Source: Ruegeria sp. THAF57 (lineage in GTDB: Bacteria; Pseudomonadota; Alphaproteobacteria; Rhodobacterales; Rhodobacteraceae). Taken from it: a stretch of 64,000 nt of DNA. The position numbers and the translations under genes are program-made. Positions 18,188-26,448 of the stretch are shown one piece after another (position 1 is the first letter of the stretch; every line of letters starts with the position of its first letter). A model generated the notes under the pieces. The model was not told the DNA's origin. It searched no databases and was given only the letters and a program-made list of their open reading frames with translations. The stretch lies in contig NZ_CAIWNQ010000004.1 of the NCBI RefSeq assembly GCF_903914075.1, positions 1 through 64,000 on the forward strand. The letters are read 5' to 3'.

Positions 18188-18646
18188 GTGGGTGCCGTCT
18201 ATTTCTACCACCTGACCCGCAAGCCGCTGGAACATACTCTGCCGGTTCTTCTGGACAAGGCGCGGCAGGCCGGGTGGAAGATCGCCGTGCGGGGTACCGA
18301 TCCCGCGCGGATGGACTGGCTGGACGAAAGACTGTGGCTGGGGCCAGATGACGGGTTCTTACCCCATGGTAGGGCAGGAGGCCCGCATGATGCCAAGCAG
18401 CCCATTTTGCTGACGACCGAGATGCAGGCCGCAAATGGACCGTCTTGCGTGATGGCCGTCGACGGCGCACTTGTCGAACCGGATGAGGTGAACGCACTGG
18501 AACGTGTGTGCATCCTGTTTGACGGCAACGACCCGCAGGCGGTTCAACATGCCCGGGGGCAGTGGAAAGCGTTGACCGGCGCCGGATGCACCGCCAAATA
18601 CTGGTCCGAGGAGTCGGGCCGATGGGAGATGAAGTCCGAGGCGTAA
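18188..18646 (+). CDS. holC: DNA polymerase III chi subunit
   Basis: A 152-residue subunit that links the clamp loader to single-strand binding protein at the replication fork. The pattern VYFYHLTRKPLEHTLPVLL at the N-terminus, the central RLWLGPDDGFLPHG, and PILLTTE followed by VCILFDGND are family hallmarks. The start is taken as GTG at 18188, 4 bases after the pepA stop, because the family begins with this strand; the frame upstream lies within pepA. It continues the pepA operon. Confidence 0.88.
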   Translation: MGAVYFYHLTRKPLEHTLPVLLDKARQAGWKIAVRGTDPARMDWLDERLWLGPDDGFLPHGRAGGPHDAKQPILLTTEMQAANGPSCVMAVDGALVEPDEVNALERVCILFDGNDPQAVQHARGQWKALTGAGCTAKYWSEESGRWEMKSEA

Positions 18647-18682
18647 TGCCTCTTCTTCAATGATATTTCAGGAGATTGAGAG

Positions 18683-19729
18683 ATGGAAATGAAGCCCTTG
18701 GGCCGCACGGGTATCATGGTCACCGACCTGTGTCTGGGGACAATGACCTTTGGCACTCAGACCACCGAAGCCGATGCACATACGCAGATCGACATGGCAC
18801 TGGACGCTGGTATCAACTTTGTCGATGCGGCTGAGATGTATCCGGTGAACCCCATATCGAAAGAGACTGTCGGGCGCACAGAAGAGATATTGGGTAACTG
18901 GAACGCCGCGCATTCGTCCCGGCGGGCTGATTATGTTCTGGCCACCAAGCATTCGGGGGCTGGTTTTGCGCATGCGCGAGATGGTGCGCCGATCTCGGGT
19001 CAGACAATCCCCGAGGCGATCGAAGGGTCGCTGCGCCGCCTGAAAACGGACTGCATCGACCTGTATCAGTTCCACTGGCCGAACCGGGGCAGCTATATGT
19101 TCCGGCAGAACTGGACCTATGCGCCGTCGGGTCACAACACCGACGAGGTGTTGGACAATATGCGGGAATGTCTTGAGGCGCTTCAGGCGCAGGTCGACAA
19201 GGGCAATATCCGCGCCTTTGGCCTGTCGAACGAAAGCGCATGGGGCACCGCACAATGGTTGCGTCTGGCCGAGGACGGAGCAGGGCCCCGAGTCGCTTCG
19301 GTGCAGAACGAATACTCGTTAATGTGCCGGCATTTCGATACGGATATGGCCGAGCTGAGTGTTCATGAGGATGTGGGTTTGATGGCTTTTTCGCCTCTGG
19401 CTGCCGGGTTCCTCACTGGAAAGTATCAGGGTGGCGCGGTGCCTGAAGGGTCGCGAATGTCATTGGTACCTGAAATGGGCGGGCGGCATCGAGCGCGTGC
19501 GTTTGATGCGGTGGAGGCTTATCTAGAGGTGGCCGCGCGCCATGGACTGGACCCTGTGCATATGGCGTTGGCCTGGTGCCAGACACGCCCATTCATGATG
19601 TCCGCGATCTTTGGTGCAACATCAGTCGAGCAACTTGCCCACATCCTGAGCGGCAAGGACCTGCAGTTGTCGGACGAGGTTTTGGCGGACATTACCGAGG
19701 CGCACCGCGCGCATCCAATGCCGTTCTAG
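18683..19729 (+). CDS. Aldo/keto reductase (Tas/YajO type)
   Basis: A 348-residue NADPH-dependent TIM-barrel oxidoreductase. The catalytic tetrad is complete: D48, Y53, K89, H131 (in FVDAAEMYPV, LATKHSG and LYQFHWPNRG). The insertion GSYMFRQNWTYAPSG after the His and the C-terminal FGATSVEQLAHIL belong to the Tas-like subgroup. The substrate is unknown. ATG at 18683 has CAGGAG upstream. It lies 36 bases after holC and ends in a hairpin overlapping its stop codon and leading into repeat copy B. Confidence 0.92.
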   Translation: MEMKPLGRTGIMVTDLCLGTMTFGTQTTEADAHTQIDMALDAGINFVDAAEMYPVNPISKETVGRTEEILGNWNAAHSSRRADYVLATKHSGAGFAHARDGAPISGQTIPEAIEGSLRRLKTDCIDLYQFHWPNRGSYMFRQNWTYAPSGHNTDEVLDNMRECLEALQAQVDKGNIRAFGLSNESAWGTAQWLRLAEDGAGPRVASVQNEYSLMCRHFDTDMAELSVHEDVGLMAFSPLAAGFLTGKYQGGAVPEGSRMSLVPEMGGRHRARAFDAVEAYLEVAARHGLDPVHMALAWCQTRPFMMSAIFGATSVEQLAHILSGKDLQLSDEVLADITEAHRAHPMPF

Positions 19730-19792
19730 GGGGCTCTGCCCCCGCCCGCGCGTGCCGCGCGACTCCCCCGGGATATTTTTAGCCAGATGAAG
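19729..19792 (+). repeat. Gene-end repeat element, copy B, with two hairpins
   Basis: GGGGGC/GCCCCC (19729-19743) starts on the last base of the stop codon. A second hairpin, CGCGCG-TGC-CGCGCG (19747-19761), follows. Then come CCCCCGGGATATTTTT and AGCCAGATGAAG (19765-19792). The 28-base core is identical to copy C. The convergent regulator gene ends at 19803, so the element lies between two gene ends. A terminator role is likely. Confidence 0.85.
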
Positions 19793-19802
19793 GGGGATCC
19801 GG

Positions 19803-20789
19803 TCAGTGATGTGTGGGGTGCGTCCGGTCTTGTCGCAGATCGCGGGCAGACAGGCCGTGGGCGGTACGGAAGGCACGGGCGAAACTGGACTGCGAGCCGA
19901 AGCCCGTGGCAAGCGCCACATCCATCAGAGGCATGTCGGTGTCGGTGACCAGACGGCGCGCCTCGGCCAGACGCAGTTGCAGGTAGTGATCTTGCGGCGT
20001 GGTGTTCAGGCGTAGACGGAACTGCTGCTGTAGTGTGCGGGGGCTGGTTCCGAGGGTCTCGGCGATGTCGGCAAGCGGCAAGGGTTCATCCAGTGACGAT
20101 TCCATCAGGGTGTTGGCTTTGGCTGTCAGCGCCGTGTGGCGGTGCGGTGCGCCGATGCGACTTTGCGGTTTCGTCGGGGCAGGGGCGCCATCGTAGAGGA
20201 AAAGGCCGGACACCCGTGCGGCAAATCCTGCCCCGTGCCGGGCGGCGATTATGTGCAGCATCATTTCAACGGCCGGAATGGCCCCGCCGGATGTCAGGCG
20301 ATTGCCCGAGACCGTGTAACGGTCAGGGCGCACGTCAACCTCGGGGAACCGGTCGGCAAAGTTGTCCAAATCTTCCCAATGCGTGGTGGCGGCATGACCG
20401 TCCAGAAGACCAGCTTCGGCGAGCAGCCAGGGGCCGCCGTCTATGCCGGCCATGGTTGCGCCGCTGCTGGCAATGCGGCGCAAACCGGCCAGCAGGCTGG
20501 GTGTCGCGTGGCGCGCCAGTTGGAACCCGGCAATCACTATCATTAGATCGCAACCCTGCAGGCGGGCCAGGGGAGCTCCGGGAACGGTCAGTGCGCTGGT
20601 CAGCATCGCGGGTTCCGCCGTTGCGGTTACATAGTCCCAGTCAAAGGCCGGGCGATCTGCTAGGCGATTGGCTGCGCGCATCGGGTCAACGGCCGAGGCG
20701 AAGCTTAGCGTGTTGCATTCGTCCAGCACCAAAACCGCCGTTTTCAGGGCGCGGTGTTCGGGCTGCAGTATGTTTTTTGCGGATTTCAT
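19803..20789 (-). CDS. GlxA-type AraC regulator, probable carnitine catabolism regulator
   Basis: A 328-residue regulator with an N-terminal DJ-1/PfpI-like domain (about 15-190, with LVLDECNTLSFASAVDPMRAAN and AGIDGGPWLLAEAGLL) and a C-terminal AraC double helix-turn-helix (about 220-325, with IAETLGTSPRTLQQQFR and VALATGFGSQSSFARAFR). Carnitine regulator CdhR of Pseudomonas has this architecture. It is divergent from a 3-dehydrocarnitine cleavage gene, so the same role is likely. ATG at 20789 is chosen; a TTG at 20813 would add 8 residues. Confidence 0.85.
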   Translation of the reverse strand: MKSAKNILQPEHRALKTAVLVLDECNTLSFASAVDPMRAANRLADRPAFDWDYVTATAEPAMLTSALTVPGAPLARLQGCDLMIVIAGFQLARHATPSLLAGLRRIASSGATMAGIDGGPWLLAEAGLLDGHAATTHWEDLDNFADRFPEVDVRPDRYTVSGNRLTSGGAIPAVEMMLHIIAARHGAGFAARVSGLFLYDGAPAPTKPQSRIGAPHRHTALTAKANTLMESSLDEPLPLADIAETLGTSPRTLQQQFRLRLNTTPQDHYLQLRLAEARRLVTDTDMPLMDVALATGFGSQSSFARAFRTAHGLSARDLRQDRTHPTHH

Positions 20790-20921
20790 CAAGTCTGATT
20801 CGCATTCTGGCAAGTGTTTTCACAAGGCTGCGTCAGACTCGGGCCCGAAAGCAAATCGGAATCCGGGGAGAAGTCTGGGGAAAACCCAAGGCAAAACCGG
20901 GTATAACTTGGGGAAAACGTC
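20790..20921. promoter_or_regulatory. Divergent regulatory region of the carnitine locus
   Basis: Between regulator and first catabolic gene, TGGGGAAAAC occurs twice in the same orientation (20876-20885 and 20909-20918). The offset is 33 bases, about three helical turns, and the second copy abuts the ribosome site. A third similar piece, GGCAAAACCGG, lies between them. This arrangement suits binding by an AraC-type protein. The assignment rests on pattern alone. Confidence 0.5.
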
Positions 20922-21836
20922 ATGCCTCTGGAAATGAACCGCGAAGTCTTCATCACATGTGCCATTACTGGATCAGGCGGAACACAGGATCGCAGCCCAC
21001 ATGTGCCGCGCTCGCCGCAGCAGATTGCCGAAAGTGCGATTGCGGCAGCCAAGGCCGGGGCCGCCGTTGTCCATTGCCATGTGCGCGACCCGGAGACCGG
21101 AGTGCCCAGCCGCCGTCTGGACCTGTATCGTGAGGTTACGGACCGCATTCGCGACGCTGATGTGGACGTTGTGTTGAACCTTACTGCAGGGATGGGTGGG
21201 GACATCGTGTTTGGCGGGGTGGAAAGCCCGTTTCCGGTGGCTGAAGGGACCGACATGATCGGCGCGTCCGAGCGTGTGGCGCACATCGCCGAATGCCTGC
21301 CTGAGATTTGCACCTTGGATTGCGGCACCATGAATTTCGCCGAGGCGGATTATGTCATGACCAACACCCCCGGCGCATTGCGGGCCATGGGACAGATGAT
21401 GACGGATATGGGTGTTAAGCCCGAGATCGAGGCCTTTGACACCGGCCATCTGTGGTTTGCCAAACAATTGGTGAAAGAGGGGATGCTGGCGCCAAACGCT
21501 TTGGTTCAACTGTGCATGGGTGTGCCATGGGGCGCGCCGGACGATCTGAACACCTTTATGGCGATGGTGAACAATGTGCCCGATGACTGGACGTTCAGTG
21601 CGTTTTCGTTGGGGCGGAACCAGATGGCTTATGTGGCGGCCTCGGTGTTGGCGGGTGGCAATGTGCGTGTGGGGTTGGAGGACAATCTGTGGTTGGACAA
21701 AGGTGTTCTCGCCGAAAACTGGCAGTTGGTCGAGCGAGCGGGGACCATCATCGAAAATATGGGGGCGAAGGTCATTGGGCCTGCTGAGGTGCGAGAGAAG
21801 CTTGGTTTGACCAAGCGTGCGCCTGTGGCGAAGTAG
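20922..21836 (+). CDS. 3-dehydrocarnitine cleavage enzyme (BKACE family)
   Basis: A 304-residue beta-keto acid cleavage enzyme with a zinc TIM barrel. Family activity: beta-keto acid + acetyl-CoA gives acetoacetate + the shortened acyl-CoA. Zinc ligands H51 and H53 lie in VVHCHVRDPETG, and the third, Glu, in VRVGLEDNLWL near 247. Beside a carnitine dehydrogenase/thioesterase fusion, the expected substrate is 3-dehydrocarnitine, giving betainyl-CoA and acetoacetate. ATG at 20922 follows GGGG; the ATG at 20934 is also possible. It ends with hairpin and repeat copy C. Confidence 0.88.
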   Translation: MPLEMNREVFITCAITGSGGTQDRSPHVPRSPQQIAESAIAAAKAGAAVVHCHVRDPETGVPSRRLDLYREVTDRIRDADVDVVLNLTAGMGGDIVFGGVESPFPVAEGTDMIGASERVAHIAECLPEICTLDCGTMNFAEADYVMTNTPGALRAMGQMMTDMGVKPEIEAFDTGHLWFAKQLVKEGMLAPNALVQLCMGVPWGAPDDLNTFMAMVNNVPDDWTFSAFSLGRNQMAYVAASVLAGGNVRVGLEDNLWLDKGVLAENWQLVERAGTIIENMGAKVIGPAEVREKLGLTKRAPVAK

Positions 21837-21844
21837 GCGTGGAT

Positions 21845-21891
21845 TGGGGGTCAGCCCCCAAACCCCCGGGATATTTTTAGCCAGATGAAGA
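21845..21891 (+). repeat. Gene-end repeat element, copy C
   Basis: TTGGGGG (21845-21851) pairs with CCCCCAA (21856-21862). Then follow CCCCCGGGATATTTTT and AGCCAGATGAAG (21864-21891), the same 28 bases as copy B. It sits 8 bases after the stop of the BKACE gene. Its ATG is in frame with the next gene, so automatic gene finders may extend that gene into the repeat. Confidence 0.85.
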
Positions 21892-21902
21892 GGCGGATCG
21901 AC

Positions 21903-23366
21903 GTGAAGACAGCGGCAATCATTGGTGGCGGCGTGATCGGCGGCGGGTGGGCTGCGCGGTTTTTGCTGAACGGGTGGGATGTGCGGGTTTGTGACCCGGA
22001 CCCCGAGGCCGAGCGCAAGATCGGGGAGGTTCTGGACAATGCGCGGCGGTCGCTGCCGGGGTTGAGTGATGTGCCGTTGCCGCCCGAGGGCGTGCTGAGT
22101 TTCCATGCCGATTTGGCCGAGGCTGTGCAGGGCGCGGAGTGGATACAGGAAAGCGTGCCCGAGCGGTTGGACCTGAAGTTGAATGTTTACAGGGGGTTGC
22201 AAGAGGCGTGTGATCCGGGGACGATCATCGGGTCATCGACCAGCGGGTTCAAACCTTCTGAACTGCAAGAAGGTGCGCTGCGGCCTGAACAGATTGTGGT
22301 GACGCATCCGTTCAATCCGGTCTATCTGCTGCCTCTCATCGAACTGGTGCCGACGGACAAGAACCCGTCTGAGATGGTCGAGCGCGCGCAGGGGCTGCTG
22401 AAATCCGTCGGTTTCTTCCCTCTGCACATCAAGAAAGAGATCGACGCCCATATTGCGGACCGTTTCCTTGAGGCTGTCTGGCGCGAGGCGCTGTGGTTGG
22501 TCAAGGATGGCATCGCCACCACCGAAGAGGTTGATGAGGCGATCCGCATGGGGTTTGGCATCCGCTGGGCGCAGATGGGCCTGTTCGAGACCTACCGCGT
22601 GGCGGGCGGTGAGGCCGGGATGCGGCACTTTATGGCGCAGTTCGGGCCGGCGCTGAAATGGCCGTGGACCAAGCTGATGGACGTGCCCGAGTTCACTGAT
22701 GAGCTGGTCGATATGATCGCCGATCAGTCGGATGCGCAATCGGGGATGCACTCGATCCGTGAATTGGAGCGCATTCGGGACAACAACCTTGTGGGCATGA
22801 TGCGGGCGCTCAAGGCGCAGAACTGGGGTGCTGGGGCGGTCCTGAACCAGCATGATTCCGTGTTGAAGCCCGGTGCCTTGCCAACGATCGACCAAGCCGA
22901 CCTGAGCCAGCCGATTCTGACCGTCGCGCGTGCAGTGCCGTTGGATTGGACGGACTATAACGGCCACATGAACGAGGCGCGCTATCTGGAAGCCTTTGCC
23001 GCCGCCACTGACCGGTTCATGGAGATCATGGGCTGTGATGCGGACTATATCGCCTCGGGCGGTAGCTATTTCACCGCCGAAAACCACATTCGGTATATCG
23101 ACGAAGTACATGCGGGCGCGAAGATTGAGGTGCGCACGCAGTTGTTGCTGGGGCAGGGCAAGAAGCTGCATGTTTTCCACAGCATGTATGAGGGTGACAA
23201 GCTTCTGGCCACGGGCGAGAGCTTCCTGCTTCATGTCAGTCTTGAGACCCGCCGACCCAGTGCTCCGTCAGCCGAGATTGAGGCAGCGATGGCCCGGATT
23301 TCCGAAGCGCAGGCCGCCTTGCCGTATCCCGAAGGCGCGGGTGCTGCGATCCGCAAACCGTCATGA
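21903..23366 (+). CDS. lcdH: L-carnitine dehydrogenase fused to betainyl-CoA thioesterase
   Basis: A 487-residue two-domain enzyme. The N-terminal 3-hydroxyacyl-CoA-dehydrogenase-like part (about 1-320) starts with the NAD loop G8-G-G-V-I-G-G14 and would oxidise L-carnitine to 3-dehydrocarnitine. The C-terminal hotdog thioesterase (about 330-460, WTDYNGHMNEARYLEAF) would release glycine betaine from betainyl-CoA. This fusion is known in rhizobial carnitine degradation. GTG at 21903 is preferred because ATG 21885 lies in repeat copy C; the longer form would add MKRRID. The stop overlaps the next gene by ATGA. Confidence 0.9.
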   Translation: MKTAAIIGGGVIGGGWAARFLLNGWDVRVCDPDPEAERKIGEVLDNARRSLPGLSDVPLPPEGVLSFHADLAEAVQGAEWIQESVPERLDLKLNVYRGLQEACDPGTIIGSSTSGFKPSELQEGALRPEQIVVTHPFNPVYLLPLIELVPTDKNPSEMVERAQGLLKSVGFFPLHIKKEIDAHIADRFLEAVWREALWLVKDGIATTEEVDEAIRMGFGIRWAQMGLFETYRVAGGEAGMRHFMAQFGPALKWPWTKLMDVPEFTDELVDMIADQSDAQSGMHSIRELERIRDNNLVGMMRALKAQNWGAGAVLNQHDSVLKPGALPTIDQADLSQPILTVARAVPLDWTDYNGHMNEARYLEAFAAATDRFMEIMGCDADYIASGGSYFTAENHIRYIDEVHAGAKIEVRTQLLLGQGKKLHVFHSMYEGDKLLATGESFLLHVSLETRRPSAPSAEIEAAMARISEAQAALPYPEGAGAAIRKPS

Positions 23367-24124
23367 GCGGGCGTGTTCTGATTACAGCCGGCGCTTCGGG
23401 CGTTGGCCGGGCCATGGCCGAAGCGTTTGACGCGGCGGGTGCGCAAGTCTGGGTGGCGGACCTGGATCCCGACGCCCTGTCGCATTGCCCGTCGCATTGG
23501 CGAAAGTCCGAAATCAACGTGGCTGAGGAATTCACTGTCGCGGATATCTTCGCGAAGATCGAAGCCGAGTGGGGCGGGTTGGATACGTTATGTGCCAATG
23601 CAGGCGTTGCCGGGCCGACGGCCGTGGTCGAGGACGTGGGGATTGAGGATTGGCGGGCGTGCCTGTCCGTGAATCTTGAAGGTGCGTTCCTGTGCGCTAA
23701 GTACGCCGCGCCGATTATGAAACGTCAACAAAGCGGGGCTGTGGTGATCACATCTTCGACTGCCGGGCAATACGGATACCCCAACCGCGCGCCCTATGCG
23801 GCGGCGAAATGGGGGGTAATCGGTCTGGCCAAGACGCTTGCCATGGAGCTTGGGCCGTTTGGCGTGCGTTGCAACACGATCTGCCCCGGCGCTGTAGAAG
23901 GCCCGCGCATGGAAGGCGTGCTAGCGCGTGAAGCAGCGGCCAAAGGGATGACCCGTGACCAAGTGTATAATGGCTACGCGTCTGGCACTTCGATGGGGCG
24001 GTTTGTCGAAGGACGGGACATCGCGGATATGGCCGTGTTCCTTGCCTCAGATGCGGCACGGCTGGTGTCGGGGCAGGTGATCGCCGTGGACGGCCATACC
24101 GTCAACCCCGATCCAAAACTCTGA
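23363..24124 (+). CDS. SDR oxidoreductase of the carnitine locus
   Basis: A 253-residue classical short-chain dehydrogenase. The nucleotide loop reads A9-G-A-S-G-V-G15 (TG replaced by AG), with D33 in VADLD favouring NAD. NAG is at 79-81, the catalytic residues are a Ser in ITSSTAG (130-134), Y145 and K149, and PG follows later in NTICPGAVEGPRM. It is translationally coupled to the carnitine dehydrogenase fusion (ATGA). It may oxidise D-carnitine or another carnitine-derived hydroxy acid; this is inferred from context only. Confidence 0.85.
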   Translation: MSGRVLITAGASGVGRAMAEAFDAAGAQVWVADLDPDALSHCPSHWRKSEINVAEEFTVADIFAKIEAEWGGLDTLCANAGVAGPTAVVEDVGIEDWRACLSVNLEGAFLCAKYAAPIMKRQQSGAVVITSSTAGQYGYPNRAPYAAAKWGVIGLAKTLAMELGPFGVRCNTICPGAVEGPRMEGVLAREAAAKGMTRDQVYNGYASGTSMGRFVEGRDIADMAVFLASDAARLVSGQVIAVDGHTVNPDPKL

Positions 24125-24307
24125 CTATCCTTGATTTGGCCCGCGTATTTGGCGGATGGTCTGACGAACCGCCTGCCAGTCCTGCGCTTGCTGCATGTTT
24201 CCGGCGGCTTGGCATTCGCGCATTTTAAGCGCGGCTTCGGCCTCGGCCCGGTCACCATGCGCCGAATAAAGGGCGCGTGCGTATTGTGCAGTTTGTAGTG
24301 CGTCCAT
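24125..24307 (-). CDS. Small conserved hypothetical protein, 60 residues
   Basis: A 60-residue soluble helical peptide starting MDALQTAQYARALYSAHGDR and ending IRQIRGPNQG. ATG at 24307 has GGAGGA at a good distance (revcomp of 24315-24320), which supports it over longer frames. There is no signal peptide or metal motif. Similar small proteins occur in Rhodobacteraceae from memory, but I know no function. It is convergent with the SDR gene, whose stop ends on the adjacent base. Confidence 0.65.
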   Translation of the reverse strand: MDALQTAQYARALYSAHGDRAEAEAALKMRECQAAGNMQQAQDWQAVRQTIRQIRGPNQG

Positions 24308-24378
24308 TCCTGTGGTCCTCCGTCTGTGGTCGGAATGCCCGTAAGTTCGCGCCAATTGACGATAACACAGGTTGGTGG

Positions 24379-25239
24379 CTAACGCATCTTTTCGCGTAAC
24401 GACTTCAAATGGCTTGGGAAATCCCGTGCAGTCACGTCGGCCTCGCGGACCAGGGTGTCAAAGTGGCGCGTGAAGGTTTCGATCCGATCACGGTCTCGGA
24501 ACGCCATATAATGACTTCCGGCATAAAACACACACAGCAGCGGGCCAAATATCGTGACGGGTGCAGAATAAAGCCGCTTTGCATCAAACAGATAGATGCG
24601 CATTCGTGGGTAGAGTTGTTCGCACAAGGCAAGCAGATGGTCGATCTGTTCCCGACGCGTCTGAAGATCCAACCCATGATAATAACCGGTCGCGTTCGCA
24701 AAGCTGTCGATTTCAAACAGCGGCATCGCGACTTCGTAATCTGATTGTGCCCGGCGCATCCAGGTCAGGCGGTCTTCTGACGCTCCGATTGCTTGATCTG
24801 CCGTTCTGCCCAGATGCGGCGCGTATTCCCATTCCAGTACTGCGCGGGTTTTCAACATGTCAGGTAAAGTTGCTGGAACATAACGGATTTTGTAGCCTGC
24901 AGCCTCTTTGTGCCATTCAAATATCCGTTCATCCACAAGGGCGCGTGGCGCTTCTGTCATGGTAAGTGAACTGGCCAGCAACTCGGCGGCGCTTTCGGGG
25001 CGGTCAGACAGGCTCAGCAGCCAATCTGCCGATACGCCCAAGGCCGATGCGCAACTGCCGACCACATGCGCGTTCGGCAAGCGCGCGCCATCAAGCGTCA
25101 AAAGCTGCGACACAGTTGAGCGGTCCACGCCGATCTCACGTGCCAGCGCGCTTTGACTGACCCGCCTTTCTTCCATGGCGCGGGCAAGGCGCTGTCGGAA
25201 CTGTGCTGCGCGGTCTCGTTTGTCGATTTTTTTCTGCAT
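24379..25239 (-). CDS. XRE-family transcriptional regulator
   Basis: A 286-residue protein with an N-terminal lambda-repressor-like helix-turn-helix (about 15-75, SQSALAREIGVDRSTVSQLL) and a C-terminal domain of about 190 residues that I do not recognise, rich in aromatic residues (YYHGLDLQTRREQIDHLLALCEQLYPRMRIYLFD). The latter is probably a sensing or oligomerising part. It is divergent from a DUF2061/desaturase operon across a 95-base AT-rich region with an inverted repeat, and is the natural candidate to control that operon. Confidence 0.85.
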   Translation of the reverse strand: MQKKIDKRDRAAQFRQRLARAMEERRVSQSALAREIGVDRSTVSQLLTLDGARLPNAHVVGSCASALGVSADWLLSLSDRPESAAELLASSLTMTEAPRALVDERIFEWHKEAAGYKIRYVPATLPDMLKTRAVLEWEYAPHLGRTADQAIGASEDRLTWMRRAQSDYEVAMPLFEIDSFANATGYYHGLDLQTRREQIDHLLALCEQLYPRMRIYLFDAKRLYSAPVTIFGPLLCVFYAGSHYMAFRDRDRIETFTRHFDTLVREADVTARDFPSHLKSLREKMR

Positions 25240-25312
25240 GTGTTTAAAAATATCACATTTGATGAATTTTGTTAATCATATTCAGAATTTTCAACCTGAC
25301 TTGTTGTCCGTA

Positions 25313-25334
25313 ATTCTTGAGACATAACAAGAAT
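25313..25334. promoter_or_regulatory. Inverted repeat before the DUF2061 start, possible operator
   Basis: ATTCTTG (25313-25319) and CAAGAAT (25328-25334) form an exact inverted repeat with an 8-base spacer, touching the ATG at 25335. The surrounding 25240-25334 is AT-rich. A repressor bound here would cover the ribosome site region. The adjacent XRE regulator is the obvious candidate. Confidence 0.5.
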
Positions 25335-25550
25335 ATGGGTGACGGAATGGAAACACGACGAAGATCGGTCGTGAAGGCTGTGCTGTGGAATGCGATGGGG
25401 CTGATTGTCATGACCCTTGTTGGGGTGGTGGCAACAGGGTCCGCTGCAATCGGCGGGACATTGGCGATTGTGAACACCGCGATCGGTCTGACCTTTTACG
25501 TAATTTACGAGCGCGTTTGGGCAGGTATCACGTGGGGTCGCAATGTCTGA
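25335..25550 (+). CDS. DUF2061 small membrane protein
   Basis: A 71-residue protein with a basic N-terminus (ETRRRSVVKAVLWN) and two hydrophobic helices (about 18-35 and 40-58), matching the DUF2061 pattern that ends FYVIYERVWAGITWG. The role is unknown. ATG at 25335 or 25347 may be used; neither has a strong ribosome site. It overlaps the desaturase gene by 8 bases, so the two are coupled. Confidence 0.75.
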   Translation: MGDGMETRRRSVVKAVLWNAMGLIVMTLVGVVATGSAAIGGTLAIVNTAIGLTFYVIYERVWAGITWGRNV

Positions 25551-26427
25551 GCGTGAGGGGCCCGAGTGGATCACCTTCGCGCTAATTCTGACATGTTATG
25601 CAGCTTGGCTGGGCGTGATTTTCTACGCGCCTACATGGATGGCAATCCCGGCGATGGGATGTGTAGCTGCCATGCATTCCTCGCTGACGCATGAAGCGTT
25701 GCACGGGCATCCATTCCGGCAAAACTGGTTGAATGAGGCTTTGATGGCCTTGCCGTTGACGCTGTTCATTCCGTATCAGCGTTTTAGGGACCTGCATCTT
25801 GCCCACCACAGGGACGCAACCTTGACCGACCCGTATGATGACCCGGAGTCGAATTACCTCGACCCGAAGGTTTGGGGCCGTCTGCGCGGTTGGCAACGGC
25901 TGCTGCTGTCTGCGAATAACACTCTGCTGGGTCGTATCGTTCTGGGCCCGGCGATTGGGCAATATGTCTTCACGCGGGATGAGCTGCGCGCCGCCTTTCG
26001 CGGTGACTGGAATGTTCTGCGGGCGTGGGCGCTGCATCTTTTCGGAGTCGCTGTTGTTCTTGGGGTCGTTGCGCAGTCCGGTATGCCGATTTGGGCCTAT
26101 GTCACGTCTGCCTATATCGGACTTGGTCTGGTGAAGATCCGAACCTTTCTGGAACACAGGGCACACGAAGATGCAGGTGCCAGAACCGTCATCGTCGAAG
26201 ACCGTGGGCCTCTGGCGTTTCTGTTTCTGAACAATAACTTGCACGTGGTTCATCACATGAATCCTGCCGCGCCTTGGTACAAGCTGCCATCTTTGTATCA
26301 AGAGGGGAAAGACCGCTATCTGACCAGAAACAGCGCCTATGTGTATCGCTCTTACGCCGAAATTTTCCGTGCGTTCTTCGTGCGTGCGAAGGATCCGGTT
26401 GCCCATCCGCTCTGGCCAAGGGATTGA
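25543..26427 (+). CDS. Membrane fatty acid desaturase family protein
   Basis: A 294-residue integral membrane di-iron oxygenase-type protein. The three histidine boxes are H50-EALH54-G-H56, H85-LAHH89 and HVVHH near 234-238. The C-terminal HHMNPAAPWYKLP resembles acyl and alkyl desaturases. Hydrophobic helices lie at about 10-45, 65-80 and 150-200. It probably inserts a double bond in a membrane lipid; the exact substrate cannot be told. It starts within the DUF2061 gene and is followed 21 bases later by a transporter gene, forming an operon. Confidence 0.87.
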   Translation: MSEREGPEWITFALILTCYAAWLGVIFYAPTWMAIPAMGCVAAMHSSLTHEALHGHPFRQNWLNEALMALPLTLFIPYQRFRDLHLAHHRDATLTDPYDDPESNYLDPKVWGRLRGWQRLLLSANNTLLGRIVLGPAIGQYVFTRDELRAAFRGDWNVLRAWALHLFGVAVVLGVVAQSGMPIWAYVTSAYIGLGLVKIRTFLEHRAHEDAGARTVIVEDRGPLAFLFLNNNLHVVHHMNPAAPWYKLPSLYQEGKDRYLTRNSAYVYRSYAEIFRAFFVRAKDPVAHPLWPRD

Positions 26428-26448
26428 TTTAAGGCCACAAGGGTCGGC

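Noticed and set aside
20033..21133. Long plus-strand frame of 366 codons opposite the carnitine regulator and running into the BKACE gene
   Set aside because: It is antisense to a clear AraC regulator and overlaps a clear BKACE gene; its translation is Arg/Cys/Pro-rich with no domain.
21885..21902. ATG in repeat copy C as the start of the carnitine dehydrogenase
   Set aside because: The ATG belongs to the repeated AGATGAAG; the GTG at 21903 gives the normal short lead before the NAD-binding loop.
20973..22202. Minus-strand frame of 409 codons across the BKACE and carnitine dehydrogenase genes
   Set aside because: It is opposite two genes with strong motifs; His/Gln/Arg-rich composition is typical of antisense frames in GC-rich DNA.
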